The translations under genes were made by a program, and so were the position numbers. This document shows, one piece after another, positions 54,493 to 63,088 of a stretch of DNA of 64,000 bases. The stretch is from Amycolatopsis jejuensis (GTDB lineage: Bacteria; Actinomycetota; Actinomycetes; Mycobacteriales; Pseudonocardiaceae), in the NCBI RefSeq assembly GCF_000717335.1, contig NZ_JNYZ01000009.1, forward strand, positions 62,001-126,000. Reading direction: 5' to 3'. How positions within the stretch are numbered: position 1 is the first letter of the stretch; every line of letters starts with the position of its first letter. The notes beneath the pieces were generated by a model. The model had not been told where the DNA came from and did no database searches. It saw only the letters and a program-made list of their open reading frames with translations.

Positions 54493-55071
54493 TCAACCCC
54501 GCCCCGTCACCTTCCCCGCAACATCCGCAACCCCCACGGGTTCCCCGGCCTCGAGCCGCTCCGCGATCTCGTCGATCCGGTCGAGCAGGCTGGTCGTCGC
54601 GTCTCCCCCGAGTGCCGCTCGCATGTACAGACCCTCCCCCACCAGGATCACCATCTCCGCCGTCAGCGGATCATCGAGGTGCTCCATCAACATCGCGCGC
54701 GTACGCACGAGGCACCGCTGCGACACCTCCGCCACGATCGGGTCGTTGAGCACCAGCCGGATCGTCGCCATCGTCGTCCGATGCAGCGCGAGATCACTCG
54801 TGACGTCGGTGATCGCCGAGCGCAGGTAGTACCGCACCACTCCTTCGGGTGCCGCCCGTGCGCGGTCCAGATCCTCGTCGGTGAGCCGTTCCAGGCGTTC
54901 GAGCAGGCCGTCGCGCAGCGCGTCCTTCGAACCGAAGTGGTAGAGCAGGCCACCTTTGGACACGCCGGCATGCGCCGCCACCGCGTCGAGGGTGATCTCG
55001 ACCGGTCCGTGGTCGGCGAGGATGACCTCGTACGAACCGAGTATGCGTTCACGAGCTGAAGGCTTGGGCAT
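54493..55071 (-). CDS. TetR family repressor of the adjacent MFS exporter
   Basis: 192 residues from ATG 55071 (a GTG one codon upstream is possible). The helix-turn-helix is classical: ARERILGSYEVILADHGPVEITLDAVAAHAGVSKGGLLYHFGSKDAL. The C-terminal domain has the Leu-rich helices of QacR-like drug sensors. It is divergent from a DHA2 exporter and two ACCGTCC-type palindromes lie between them, one next to each start, so it should repress both genes and be released by an exporter substrate. Confidence 0.93.
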   Translation of the reverse strand: MPKPSARERILGSYEVILADHGPVEITLDAVAAHAGVSKGGLLYHFGSKDALRDGLLERLERLTDEDLDRARAAPEGVVRYYLRSAITDVTSDLALHRTTMATIRLVLNDPIVAEVSQRCLVRTRAMLMEHLDDPLTAEMVILVGEGLYMRAALGGDATTSLLDRIDEIAERLEAGEPVGVADVAGKVTGRG

Positions 55072-55084
55072 CACCCTTGACTGT

Positions 55085-55139
55085 ACCGTCCAGACGGTCT
55101 AGTTTCTACCCCAGGATCAAACTGTACCGTCCGGACGGT
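55085..55139. promoter_or_regulatory. Twin TetR operators ACCGTCC-GGACGGT
   Basis: ACCGTCCAGACGGT (55085-55098) and the perfect palindrome ACCGTCCGGACGGT (55126-55139) lie 41 bp apart, each preceded by CTGT. One is 14 bases before the TetR start, the other 22 bases before the MFS start. Confidence 0.9.
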
Positions 55140-55160
55140 GCAAGAAAGGGAGAGTGCGCC

Positions 55161-56672
55161 ATGGTGCGGCGCGGCCAGTGGTGGGCGTTGGCGGTTCTGG
55201 TACTGCCGGTCCTGCTGATCAGCGTGGATATGACGGTGCTGGGCTTCGCCCTGCCCTACCTCAGCGAGGACCTCGCGCCTTCGGGCGCGGAACAGCTGTG
55301 GATCGTCGACGTCTACTCGTTCGTCCTCGCGGGCCTGCTGGTCTTCATGGGCACACTGGGTGACCGGATCGGGCGGCGGCGGCTGCTGCTTATCGGCGGC
55401 GCCGCCTTCGGTGCGGCGTCCGTGCTGGCGGCGTTCTCCACGTCGGCGCTGATGCTCATCATCGCCCGGGCATTGCTCGGCCTCGGCGGCGCGACGCTGA
55501 TGCCGTCCACGCTCTCGTTGATCCGCAGCATCTTCACCGAAGACCGCGCTCGACGTACCGCAGTCGCCGTCTGGAGCGCGGCGTTCTCCGGCGGGATGGC
55601 GCTGGGCCCGGTCGTCGGCGGCTGGCTGCTCGAGCACTTCTGGTGGGGTTCGGTCTTCCTGATCAACGTGCCGGTGATGGTGCTGTTGCTCGCGGCAGGT
55701 CCGTGGCTGCTGCCGGAATTCCGTGACCCGAAGCCCGGTCGCTTCGACCCATGGTCGGCGCTGCTGTCGCTGGGCACGATGCTGCCGGTCGTCTACGGCG
55801 TGAAGGTCGCGGCCACGTCGGGGCTTTCCTGGACGGCCATCGGTGCGATGGTCGCCGGACTCGCGCTGGGCGTGGTGTTCGTGCGCCGTCAACGGCGTCT
55901 CGACCAGCCGATGCTCGACCTGGGCCTGTTCGCCAACCGCACGTTCAGCGGGTCGGTGATCACGAACCTGCTGGGTGTGTTCGCGCTGGTCGGGCTGCTG
56001 TTCCTGCTGCCGCAGTACCTGCAGCTGGTGCTCGGGCTGAGCCCGCTCGTGGCCGCGCTGTGGATGCTGCCCGCGACCGTCGCCGGCGTCCTCGGCTCGC
56101 TCGCCGCCGCCCGGCTCGCGCAGCGGGTCCGGATCCCGATCCTGATCAGCCTGGGCCTGCTGCTCGGCGCGGCGGGTTTCCTGGTCCTCACGGCCATCGG
56201 CGCAACCGCCGGGCTGGCCGCGGTCGTAGTGGCGTTCGTGCTGGTCAGCGGCGGGGTGGCGTTGTCCGAAACCCTCACCAACGACCTCGTGATCTCCGCC
56301 GCCCCCGTCCACCGCGCCGGAGCCGCGTCCGCAATCTCGGAAACCGGCTACGAACTGGGCGGCGCCCTGGGCACCGCCCTGCTGGGCAGCCTCGCAACGG
56401 CGGTCTACCAGTCCGGCCTGCCCGCCACCACCCCCACCGCAGCCCACGACACCCTGGGCGGTGCTGTAGCCACCGCCAACGCCCTACCGGCCCCCGAAGC
56501 CGCAGCCCTACTGAGCACGGCCCGCGAATCCTTCGTGACGGCCCTGCACACGAGCGCGTGGGTAGGCGCGGCGATCCTGGTGTACACGGCACTGCAGGCG
56601 TATTTCCTCTTGCGCCGCCAAGGAAATCACCCGCAGACGCCTCGAACCGAGGAGGCCGCAATGCAGGCGTGA
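55161..56672 (+). CDS. DHA2 family 14-helix MFS drug exporter
   Basis: 503 residues; ATG with AAAGGGAGAG. Motif A is GDRIGRRRLL and motif C is MALGPVVGGWLL. The proline/Gly rich helix 5 and 14 predicted helices match the EmrB/QacA-like exporters. Unlike the two exporters at 18159 and 49918 it ends with a short soluble tail and has no extra beta module. The ACCGTCC operators upstream and the divergent TetR gene suggest induction by its drug substrate. Confidence 0.93.
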   Translation: MVRRGQWWALAVLVLPVLLISVDMTVLGFALPYLSEDLAPSGAEQLWIVDVYSFVLAGLLVFMGTLGDRIGRRRLLLIGGAAFGAASVLAAFSTSALMLIIARALLGLGGATLMPSTLSLIRSIFTEDRARRTAVAVWSAAFSGGMALGPVVGGWLLEHFWWGSVFLINVPVMVLLLAAGPWLLPEFRDPKPGRFDPWSALLSLGTMLPVVYGVKVAATSGLSWTAIGAMVAGLALGVVFVRRQRRLDQPMLDLGLFANRTFSGSVITNLLGVFALVGLLFLLPQYLQLVLGLSPLVAALWMLPATVAGVLGSLAAARLAQRVRIPILISLGLLLGAAGFLVLTAIGATAGLAAVVVAFVLVSGGVALSETLTNDLVISAAPVHRAGAASAISETGYELGGALGTALLGSLATAVYQSGLPATTPTAAHDTLGGAVATANALPAPEAAALLSTARESFVTALHTSAWVGAAILVYTALQAYFLLRRQGNHPQTPRTEEAAMQA

Positions 56673-57603
56673 TCCCGCTGACGACGTGGGCCGCGGTCGC
56701 TGCTGCTCCCCTCGGTCCCGTTCCGGCGGGCTGGGCAGGTGGGCTGCGCTGGGTTGCCGGGCTGGGTTGCCGCTTCGGGTGGCCGGATTGGGCCGGGTGC
56801 GGGCCGAGGCTCAGCTCCGAGCGGCTCGGCCGGTGGGCTGCGCCGGGTTGCCGGGCTGGGTTGCCGCTCCGGGTGGCCGAATTGGGCCGGGTGCGGGCAA
56901 GACTCAGCTCCGAGCGGCTCGGCCGGTTCGGAGGGCGACCGGGCGCAGTGCGCGGTCGGGCCAGAGTTGCGGGGGTGCGTGTCTGCTGGGTGCAGCGCGG
57001 TCCGGCCCCTGTGGCCGGGTCGAGTGTCTGGCTGGGCGACGCGTGCGGTCCGGGCTCGTGTGGCCGGGTGAGTGTGTGACTGGGTGGAGCGTGCGGTCGG
57101 GCCGGTGTGGCCGGGTCGAGTGCGTGGCTGGGCAAGCGTGCGGTTGGGCCGGTGTGGCCGGGTCGAGTGCGTGGCTGGGCAAGCGTGCGGTTGGGCCTGT
57201 GTGGCCGGGCCGAGTGTCCGGCCCGTGCGGCGGTGCCTGGTCGGGCCGGGCCGTGGCTGCGTCGGGTTCTGGCCGGGTGCGCTGTTCGGCTGGAGAGCGG
57301 CCGGACAGCGAGTCGGCGTTGAGTTACGGACTGGGTCGAGTGCGTTGTCAGACCGGTGCGCCGCAGCGTGACTGGGCCGCTGGCCGACCGATCCGTGCAC
57401 CTGGCAAGGCGCCGTGGCGGGAACTGGCGGGAACTGGCGGGCGGCAAGCGGGCGCTTGCGTTGGCCGCAGTGGCCGGAGGATGCCGGGTTCCCTCAGTGC
57501 ACCGTCGTCAAAACCGCACCCAACCGGATTTTGCAGTTTCGGCAAAGAACTTTGTCATCTTCACCCCACCTTCGGATCGTGGATGCAGGAGGTGGTCACC
57601 AAC
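56673..57603. repeat. Gene-free region with 93-bp and 47-bp tandem arrays
   Basis: Two 93-bp copies begin at 56739 and 56832 (GGTGGGCTGCGC...). Next, units of 47-48 bp start at 57043, 57091, 57138 and 57185 (GTGCGGTTGGGCC, GTGTGGCCGGGTCGAG, GTGGCTGGGCAAGC), the last two nearly identical. The top strand is very G rich. A frame that joins the following flavoprotein runs through it, but its product is low-complexity and has no family. A likely promoter for the flavoprotein lies in the AT-richer 57520-57580. Confidence 0.8.
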
Positions 57604-58551
57604 ATGGCCCGAAACGTGGAGTCCGCAGGTCGCTACGACGTCGTGATCGTCGGTGGTGGGGCGGCCGGTTTGAGTGCGGCGTTGATGCTCGGGCGGGCTC
57701 GGCGGTCCGTCCTCGTGGTCGACAGCGGGGAGCCGCGCAATGCGCCCGCTGCGCACATGCATGGCTTTCTCTCCCGGGACGGTCAGCCGCCGGGGGAGTT
57801 GCTTGCGATGGGGCGGAAGGAGATCGCGGCGTACGACGGTGAGGTCCTGGCCGGGCGGGTCCGGACCGTCGTCCAAGAGGAGCGGGACTTCACGGTCGAG
57901 CTCGAAGAAGGGCGTACCGCCCGAGCGCGGCGGTTGCTGGTCACCACCGGCATCACCGACGAACTACCCGACATCCCCGGCCTGGCCGCCCGATGGGGCC
58001 GCGACGTCGTGCACTGCCCGTACTGCGACGGCTGGGAGGTCCGCGACGAGCCCATCGGCGTCCTCGCCACCGGCCCGTTGAGCGTGCACCAAGCACTGCT
58101 CTTCCGGCAGTGGACCGACCGGCTCACGTTCCTTCGCCACACCGGTCCCCAGCCGGCCGACGACGAATTCGTGCAGCTGGCCGCGCGTGGGATTGCGGTG
58201 GTCGAAGGGAAAGTGACCGAGCTGGAGGTCGTCGACGATCGGCTGGCTGGGGTTCGGCTGGACAGTGGTGACCTGATTCCCTTGCGCGCCTTGGCAATTG
58301 CGCCGCGGGCCGTGCCGCGGGCGGCGTTGCTGGCCGGGCTCGGGCTGGAGCCGTCGCCGCATCCGGGTGGGGCCTTCATTGCTGCCGATGCGACTGGGCT
58401 CACGGTGGTGCCGGGGGTGTGGGTCGCGGGCAACGTCAGTGATCCGTCGGCGAATGTGCTTCTCTCGGCGGCCTCCGGGGCCAAAGCGGCGGGCGCGATC
58501 AACGCCGACCTCATCGCCGAGGAAACCCGCGAAGCCGTACATGGATTCTGA
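57604..58551 (+). CDS. Thioredoxin-reductase-like FAD/NAD(P) oxidoreductase
   Basis: 315 residues; ATG with GGAGGTGG upstream. The FAD motif GGGAAGLSAALMLGRA is at the N-terminus and CPYCDGWE gives the redox-active CxxC in the middle. The second nucleotide-binding site is shortened (GVLATGPLSVHQALLF) and lacks a full GxGxxA, so NAD(P)H use is unclear; proteins of this type include HcaD/TrxB-like and dithiol oxidases of natural product pathways. It overlaps the methyltransferase region by tight spacing: the next gene starts 16 bases later, so they are likely one transcript. Confidence 0.88.
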   Translation: MARNVESAGRYDVVIVGGGAAGLSAALMLGRARRSVLVVDSGEPRNAPAAHMHGFLSRDGQPPGELLAMGRKEIAAYDGEVLAGRVRTVVQEERDFTVELEEGRTARARRLLVTTGITDELPDIPGLAARWGRDVVHCPYCDGWEVRDEPIGVLATGPLSVHQALLFRQWTDRLTFLRHTGPQPADDEFVQLAARGIAVVEGKVTELEVVDDRLAGVRLDSGDLIPLRALAIAPRAVPRAALLAGLGLEPSPHPGGAFIAADATGLTVVPGVWVAGNVSDPSANVLLSAASGAKAAGAINADLIAEETREAVHGF

Positions 58552-58567
58552 ACCGGGGGAAGGAAAA

Positions 58568-59197
58568 ATGGACGCGAAATTCTGGGAAGACCGCTACCGC
58601 AGCCGCGACCAGCTCTTCAGCGGCTCGCCCAACGGGGTGCTCGTCACCGAGATCGACGGACTGCCGCCCGGCCAAGCGCTCGACGTCGGCTGTGGCGAAG
58701 GTGCCGACGCCCGGTGGCTGGCCAGCCACGGCTGGCACGTCACGGCTGTCGACATCTCGCGGACCGCCCTGCACCGTGCAGCCGCTGCGGCGCGCTCGGC
58801 GGATCCCGCGACGGAAGAAGCAGCGGCGGCCGAAAGGATCGCGTGGGTGTGCGCCGACCTGGCGGTCAGCCCGCTGCCGGTCGAGGCGTTCGACCTCATC
58901 TCCGTCCAGTACTTCCCGCTGCGCAGGCAATCTGGCGACGGTCCGGTGAAACAGGTGCTCGACGCGGTCGCGCCGGGTGGCACGCTCCTCTTCGTCAGCC
59001 ACGACCCGGGCGACCTGTCCGCCGAGCACCACGTCGGCGACTACTACCAACCCGCCGACATCGCGCCGCTGCTTGGCGACGGCTGGACCGTGCTCGTCAA
59101 CGAAAGCCGACCGCGGGTCGCACCGGCGCCGCCTGGCACCGCGCACACGCGCGACACCGTGTTGCGTGCGCGAAAGGTTGGGCATAATCGGAAGTAA
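58568..59197 (+). CDS. Class I SAM-dependent methyltransferase
   Basis: 209 residues; ATG preceded by GGGGGAAGGA. SAM motif I is LDVGCGEGADARWLA, with WHVTAVDISRTAL as motif post-I and the acidic residue in VCADLAV. It is like TehB/thiopurine-type methyltransferases, including the early FWEDRYR motif. The substrate may be a thiol, a metalloid or a small toxic molecule. It is 16 bases after the flavoprotein gene with which it probably acts; resistance or detoxification is a reasonable but unproven guess. Confidence 0.9.
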   Translation: MDAKFWEDRYRSRDQLFSGSPNGVLVTEIDGLPPGQALDVGCGEGADARWLASHGWHVTAVDISRTALHRAAAAARSADPATEEAAAAERIAWVCADLAVSPLPVEAFDLISVQYFPLRRQSGDGPVKQVLDAVAPGGTLLFVSHDPGDLSAEHHVGDYYQPADIAPLLGDGWTVLVNESRPRVAPAPPGTAHTRDTVLRARKVGHNRK

Positions 59198-59234
59198 TAT
59201 TCCGCACTGCGGATTCCCCGTCTACGATGCCGGT

Positions 59235-60629
59235 ATGAGCAACGACGCCCTCCTTCAGCGGCTCCGGGACGACCTCGGCCCCGCCGCTGTGCTCACCGAC
59301 ACCGACGTGACCAGCACGTACGCGCGCGACATGATGCCGCTCGCGCCCGTGGGCAAGCCGCTCGCGGTGGTGCTTCCGGCGGACACCGCGGGGGTGCAGG
59401 CGACGGTCCGCGCCTGCGCTGACGCGAAAGTCCCCATCGTGCCGCGCGGGGCGGGCAGTGGGCTGTCCGGCGCGGCCAATGCGATCGACGGCTGCGTCAT
59501 CTTGAGCCTGATGAAGCTGAACGAGATCGTCGAGGTCGACCCGGGCAACCGGCTCGCCGTCGTGCAGCCGGGCGTCGTCAACCTCGATTTCCGGTCTGCC
59601 GTCGAGAAACACGGCCTGTTCTACCCACCCGACCCGTCCAGCTACGACTGGTGCACCATCGGCGGCAACCTCTCCACCAACGCCGGCGGATTGTGCTGCG
59701 TGAAATACGGCGTGACCACGGATTCCGTGCTCGGGCTGGAGGTCGTGCTCGCCGATGGGTCATTGCTGAAGACCGGACGCCGCACTGTCAAGGGGGTTGC
59801 GGGGTATGACCTCACGAAGCTGTTCGTCGGCAGCGAGGGGACGCTCGGCGTGATCACCCAGGCGACCGTCTCGCTGCGGCCGCTTCCGCAGGCACCGGCG
59901 ACGTTGGTCGCGGGCTTCAGCACCACCGAGGCCGCGGGAGAGGCGGTTGCGCGGGCAGTGCGGGAGGGGCTGGTGCCGTCGCTGCTGGAGATCATGGACG
60001 CGGCGTCGATCAAGGCGTCGGAGACCTACCTCAAGACCGATCTTGGCGCGGGGTCGGACTGTCAGGCGCTGCTGCTCGGTCAGTCCGACGCGGGTGGCGA
60101 GGTCGCGCGTCGCGAACTGGCGCAGCTGGAACAGATCTGCAGCGACTGCGGCGCCGACCTCGTCTACGCCACCGACGACCTCGAAGAGGGCAAGATGCTG
60201 CTCCAGGCTCGCCGTGTGGTGTTGACCGCGCTGGAGACCTACGGCGTCTGGCTCACCGACGACGTCAGCGTCCCCCGCACCCGCATCGCCGAACTGATCC
60301 GTGGCTGTGAGCGGATCAGCGAGAAGGTTGGGCTGAAAATCGCCGTGGTCGGGCACGCCGGTGACGGAAACATGCACCCGACCATCGTGTACGCACCCGA
60401 TTCCGAAGACGAGTTCGCGCGGGCGCAGCAGGCGTTCGACGAGATCCTCGAGGTCGGGCTGTCTCTCGGCGGCACGGTGACCGGCGAGCACGGCGTCGGC
60501 AAGATCAAGCGCGAATGGCTCGCCCGCGAGATCGGGCCGGTCGGGATTCGCGTGCACCGGCAGATCAAGCAGGCGCTCGACCCGGAGAACCTCTTCAACC
60601 CGGGTTCGATGTTCTCGATGACCGACTGA
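59235..60629 (+). CDS. FAD-linked oxidase of the glycolate / D-lactate oxidase type
   Basis: 464 residues. The PCMH-type FAD domain is visible (VPIVPRGAGSGLSGAANAIDG, IGGNLSTNAGGLCCVKYG) and the C-terminal FAD-oxidase domain ends in GHAGDGNMHPTIVY, GTVTGEHGVGKIKREWL and the family's LDPENLFNPGSMF. The length fits GlcD-like subunits that oxidise 2-hydroxy acids. No GlcE/GlcF partner follows, so it may act alone or with distant subunits. A CATAAT box upstream (59183) is a possible -10. It ends at a hairpin. Confidence 0.93.
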   Translation: MSNDALLQRLRDDLGPAAVLTDTDVTSTYARDMMPLAPVGKPLAVVLPADTAGVQATVRACADAKVPIVPRGAGSGLSGAANAIDGCVILSLMKLNEIVEVDPGNRLAVVQPGVVNLDFRSAVEKHGLFYPPDPSSYDWCTIGGNLSTNAGGLCCVKYGVTTDSVLGLEVVLADGSLLKTGRRTVKGVAGYDLTKLFVGSEGTLGVITQATVSLRPLPQAPATLVAGFSTTEAAGEAVARAVREGLVPSLLEIMDAASIKASETYLKTDLGAGSDCQALLLGQSDAGGEVARRELAQLEQICSDCGADLVYATDDLEEGKMLLQARRVVLTALETYGVWLTDDVSVPRTRIAELIRGCERISEKVGLKIAVVGHAGDGNMHPTIVYAPDSEDEFARAQQAFDEILEVGLSLGGTVTGEHGVGKIKREWLAREIGPVGIRVHRQIKQALDPENLFNPGSMFSMTD

Positions 60630-60638
60630 ACAGCGAAG

Positions 60639-60668
60639 CGGCGCCCGGATCTACCCGGGCGCCGTTTT
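60639..60668. terminator. Bidirectional hairpin between the oxidase and DedA genes
   Basis: CGGCGCCCGG and CCGGGCGCCG flank a short loop and are followed by TTTT on the plus strand. The T-run touches the stop codon of the convergent DedA gene. Confidence 0.85.
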
Positions 60669-61366
60669 CAGTCGCGTACGCGCGGGATTTGCTGGGTGAC
60701 CTCGCCCGGGTCCTCGGCGGTCTTCTTCTCGCGACGGCTGCGGAGGTACTCGATCAGGATCGGCACCACGGACACGAGCACGATCAGGATGAAGATCGCG
60801 TCGACGTTGTTCTTGATGAAGGTGATGTTGCCCAGCAGCGACCCCAGCACCGTGATGCCCGCGGCCCAGAGGATGCCGCCGATCACCGTGTAGGTGAAGT
60901 AGCGTTTCTGGTCCATCCGGCCGATGCCGGCGATCCAGGTGATGAAAGTACGGACGAACGGCACGAACCGCGCCAGCACGACGGCCTTCGGACCGTGCTT
61001 CTCGAGGAAGCCGTGCGTTTTGTCCACGTACTCGCGCTTGAAGATCTTCGAATCCGGCCGGTTGAACAGCTTCGGGCCGGCGAAGTAGCCGAGGTAGTAC
61101 CCGGCGACGTTCCCCACCAGAGCCGCGACGGTCACCAGCACGCACACCAGCCACAGCGGCGCGTCGAGCGTGCCGTTCGCGATGAACAGGCCCGCGGTGA
61201 ACAGCAGCGAGTCACCGGGCAGCACCGGGAAGATGCTGCTCTCGATGAAGATGATCAGGCAGAGCACGGCGATCACGGGCACCGTCAGCCCGGTCAGCAG
61301 GTGCTGCGGGTCCAGCCACGACGGCAGCAGGGACATGGTGGTCACTGTGTTCTGGGCGAGAATCAC
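60668..61366 (-). CDS. DedA family membrane protein, second copy
   Basis: 232 residues with about five helices. DedA motifs are FIESSIFPVLPGDSLLF and LARFVPFVRTFITWIAGIGRM. The C-terminus is a basic and acidic tail (RSRREKKTAEDPGE). It is a paralog of the DedA protein at 48254-48931, the two sharing the order of helices and motifs but differing at the ends. The GTG at 61366 was taken as start; the ATG at 61336 is an alternative, as neither has a good Shine-Dalgarno. It probably flips a lipid such as a polyprenyl phosphate. Confidence 0.88.
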   Translation of the reverse strand: MILAQNTVTTMSLLPSWLDPQHLLTGLTVPVIAVLCLIIFIESSIFPVLPGDSLLFTAGLFIANGTLDAPLWLVCVLVTVAALVGNVAGYYLGYFAGPKLFNRPDSKIFKREYVDKTHGFLEKHGPKAVVLARFVPFVRTFITWIAGIGRMDQKRYFTYTVIGGILWAAGITVLGSLLGNITFIKNNVDAIFILIVLVSVVPILIEYLRSRREKKTAEDPGEVTQQIPRVRD

Positions 61367-61379
61367 ACCGAAAACGGTA

Positions 61380-61917
61380 CAGGGTGCGCCGGGGAGGGTT
61401 CATCGGGCAAGGAATCGCAGGTCATCGTGTGGGATCGGGGTGAAGAAACTCGGGCCCGGAGGGCAGGGCGGGGTGCCGGTCCGGGCAGGCCGGGTTCGGC
61501 CGAGCGGCGGTCCGGGCAGGCCCGGCTTGGCCGAGCGGGCGGTGTGGGCCGGGGGCCCGGGTGATTTGGCCGGGTGGCTCGGCGGTGCGGCGGAGTGGCT
61601 CGGTGGCCGCGGCAGCTTCGCCTGGTGGGCGCGGCAGCTTGGCTCGGCAGCTTGGCTCGGTGGGTGGGGCAGCCTGGCTCGGCAGCTTGGCTCGGTGGGT
61701 GGGGAAGCCTGGCTCGGTGGAGTGGCGGCGTGCGGCTCGGCTTGGCTCGGCAGGTTGGCTCAGCGGGCGCGGCAGCTTGGCTCGGTGGAGTGGCTCGGCG
61801 GGCGCGGCAGGCTGGCTTGGCGGCGTGCGGCTCGGCGGAACGGCGTGCGGCTCGGCGGGGCGCGGTGGTGCGGTGGGGTGCGGTGGGTGCCCGCTGGGTG
61901 TGAGTGGCTGGGGCGGA
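61380..61917. repeat. Gene-free G-rich repeat region, CAGCTTGGCTCGG type
   Basis: CAGCTTGGCTCGGTGGGTGGGG recurs with 35-bp spacing (61648, 61683), and GGCTCGGC/T words recur throughout. The GGCTCGGCA word is shared with the 14-bp arrays at 41.2-41.4 kb. The low-complexity frames here have no credible gene. Confidence 0.75.
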
Positions 61918-63066
61918 TCACACGAGGGTGAGCAGGCCGATCACCGATCCAGCGGCAAGGCCGAGGAGGATCGCCAGCAGGAGGACCCAGTGCGCGGGCA
62001 GGGGGCTGCTCGGGGTGGGGTGGACCTGGCCGCGGAAGGTCTCGTCGCCCGCGCCCACCGGGGGGATCGAGCCGGTGGTGCCGGGAGCGGTGACGTCGGC
62101 CGCGTCGAGGGCGGCGCGTTCGCGGGCGAGGGAGTCCGCGCCTGCGCCGGAGAGGAGGCCGTAGCGGGGTGGGAGCTCGGTGGTCGGACCGGTGGCCGAC
62201 AACGCATCGGGCCTTGCCGCGGACGCCTCCGCGGCCCCGGTGAAGACTCCGCTTCCGGACGCGGCCGAGGCCGGGAAGGAGCCGGTACCCGAGGCGGTCG
62301 GGCCAGGTGAGGCGGGGTAGGAGCCGCTACCGGCGGCGGGCGATCCGGGGGAGGAGCCGGAAGCCGAGTCGGTTGGGCCGGGTGAGGCGGGGTAGGAGCC
62401 GCTACCCGAAGTGGGCGATCCGGGTTGGGCCGGGAAGGTGCCGCTACCGGCGGCACGCAATCCGGGTGAGGCGGGGAAAGCGCCGGTACCGGAGGCGGTA
62501 GGGCTGCCTGGGACGCCGAAGGCGCCGGTGCCCGTGGCTGAGCCGGGTGCTGGGGTGCCGGTGCCGGAGTTGGCTGGGCCCGACGCAGCGGATGCCGGGG
62601 TGCCGGGGCCGCCAGGTGGTGGGGTCGCGAAGGAGCCGGTGCCGGTGGCAGGGCCTGGTGTGGCCGGGTCGGGAGCTTGAGCTCCGAAGGAGCCGCTGCC
62701 GGACGAGCCACTGCCGGGCGAGCCACTGCCGGGCGAGCCACTACCGGACGAGCCACTACCGGACGAGCCGCTGCCGGAAGCGGGCTGGTCAGCAGCTGGG
62801 TAGGCGCCGGTTCCGGGAGCCGGGCCGGGCTGGGGCGTGGGGAGGATGCCGGTCGGGAGGGGGGCTTCGCCGTCGGGGCGGCCGGGGTTCTCGGGAGCGG
62901 TTCCGTCGGGGCCCGGAGTGGCCGCACCGCTGGAATCGGCCGCGTCCGGACCAGGCTCGTCCGGCGCGGATTCCTCCGCCGGTCGCGGGATGGCGTGCGG
63001 AGCGAACACGGCCTGGGCGCGCAATGCGTCTGCCAGTAGCCGTTCCGGGTCCTTCGGCTCGCTCAT
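61918..63066 (-). CDS. Tail-anchored low-complexity protein downstream of nagA
   Basis: 382 residues. A short N-terminal helix (MSEPKDPERLLADALRAQAVFAP) is followed by about 230 residues of Pro/Gly/Ser/Ala with a recurring aromatic motif of the type SGTGSF, TGTGAF or SGSYPASPGP, and perfect GSGSSGSGS repeats. A more complex segment (TTELPPRYGLLSGAGADSLARERAALDAADV) comes before a single C-terminal helix (HWVLLLAILLGLAAGSVIGLLTLV). With no signal peptide the body is probably cytoplasmic with the tail in the membrane. It is 22 bases after the nagA stop, so likely one operon. The function is unknown. Confidence 0.7.
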   Translation of the reverse strand: MSEPKDPERLLADALRAQAVFAPHAIPRPAEESAPDEPGPDAADSSGAATPGPDGTAPENPGRPDGEAPLPTGILPTPQPGPAPGTGAYPAADQPASGSGSSGSGSSGSGSPGSGSPGSGSSGSGSFGAQAPDPATPGPATGTGSFATPPPGGPGTPASAASGPANSGTGTPAPGSATGTGAFGVPGSPTASGTGAFPASPGLRAAGSGTFPAQPGSPTSGSGSYPASPGPTDSASGSSPGSPAAGSGSYPASPGPTASGTGSFPASAASGSGVFTGAAEASAARPDALSATGPTTELPPRYGLLSGAGADSLARERAALDAADVTAPGTTGSIPPVGAGDETFRGQVHPTPSSPLPAHWVLLLAILLGLAAGSVIGLLTLV

Positions 63067-63088
63067 CCGCTCCGTCCGAGGTCGTGGG

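Noticed and set aside
56686..57603. In-frame N-terminal extension of the flavoprotein through the tandem repeats
   Set aside because: The extension is Gly/Arg/Val low-complexity from 47- and 93-bp repeats, and a good Shine-Dalgarno stands before the ATG at 57604.
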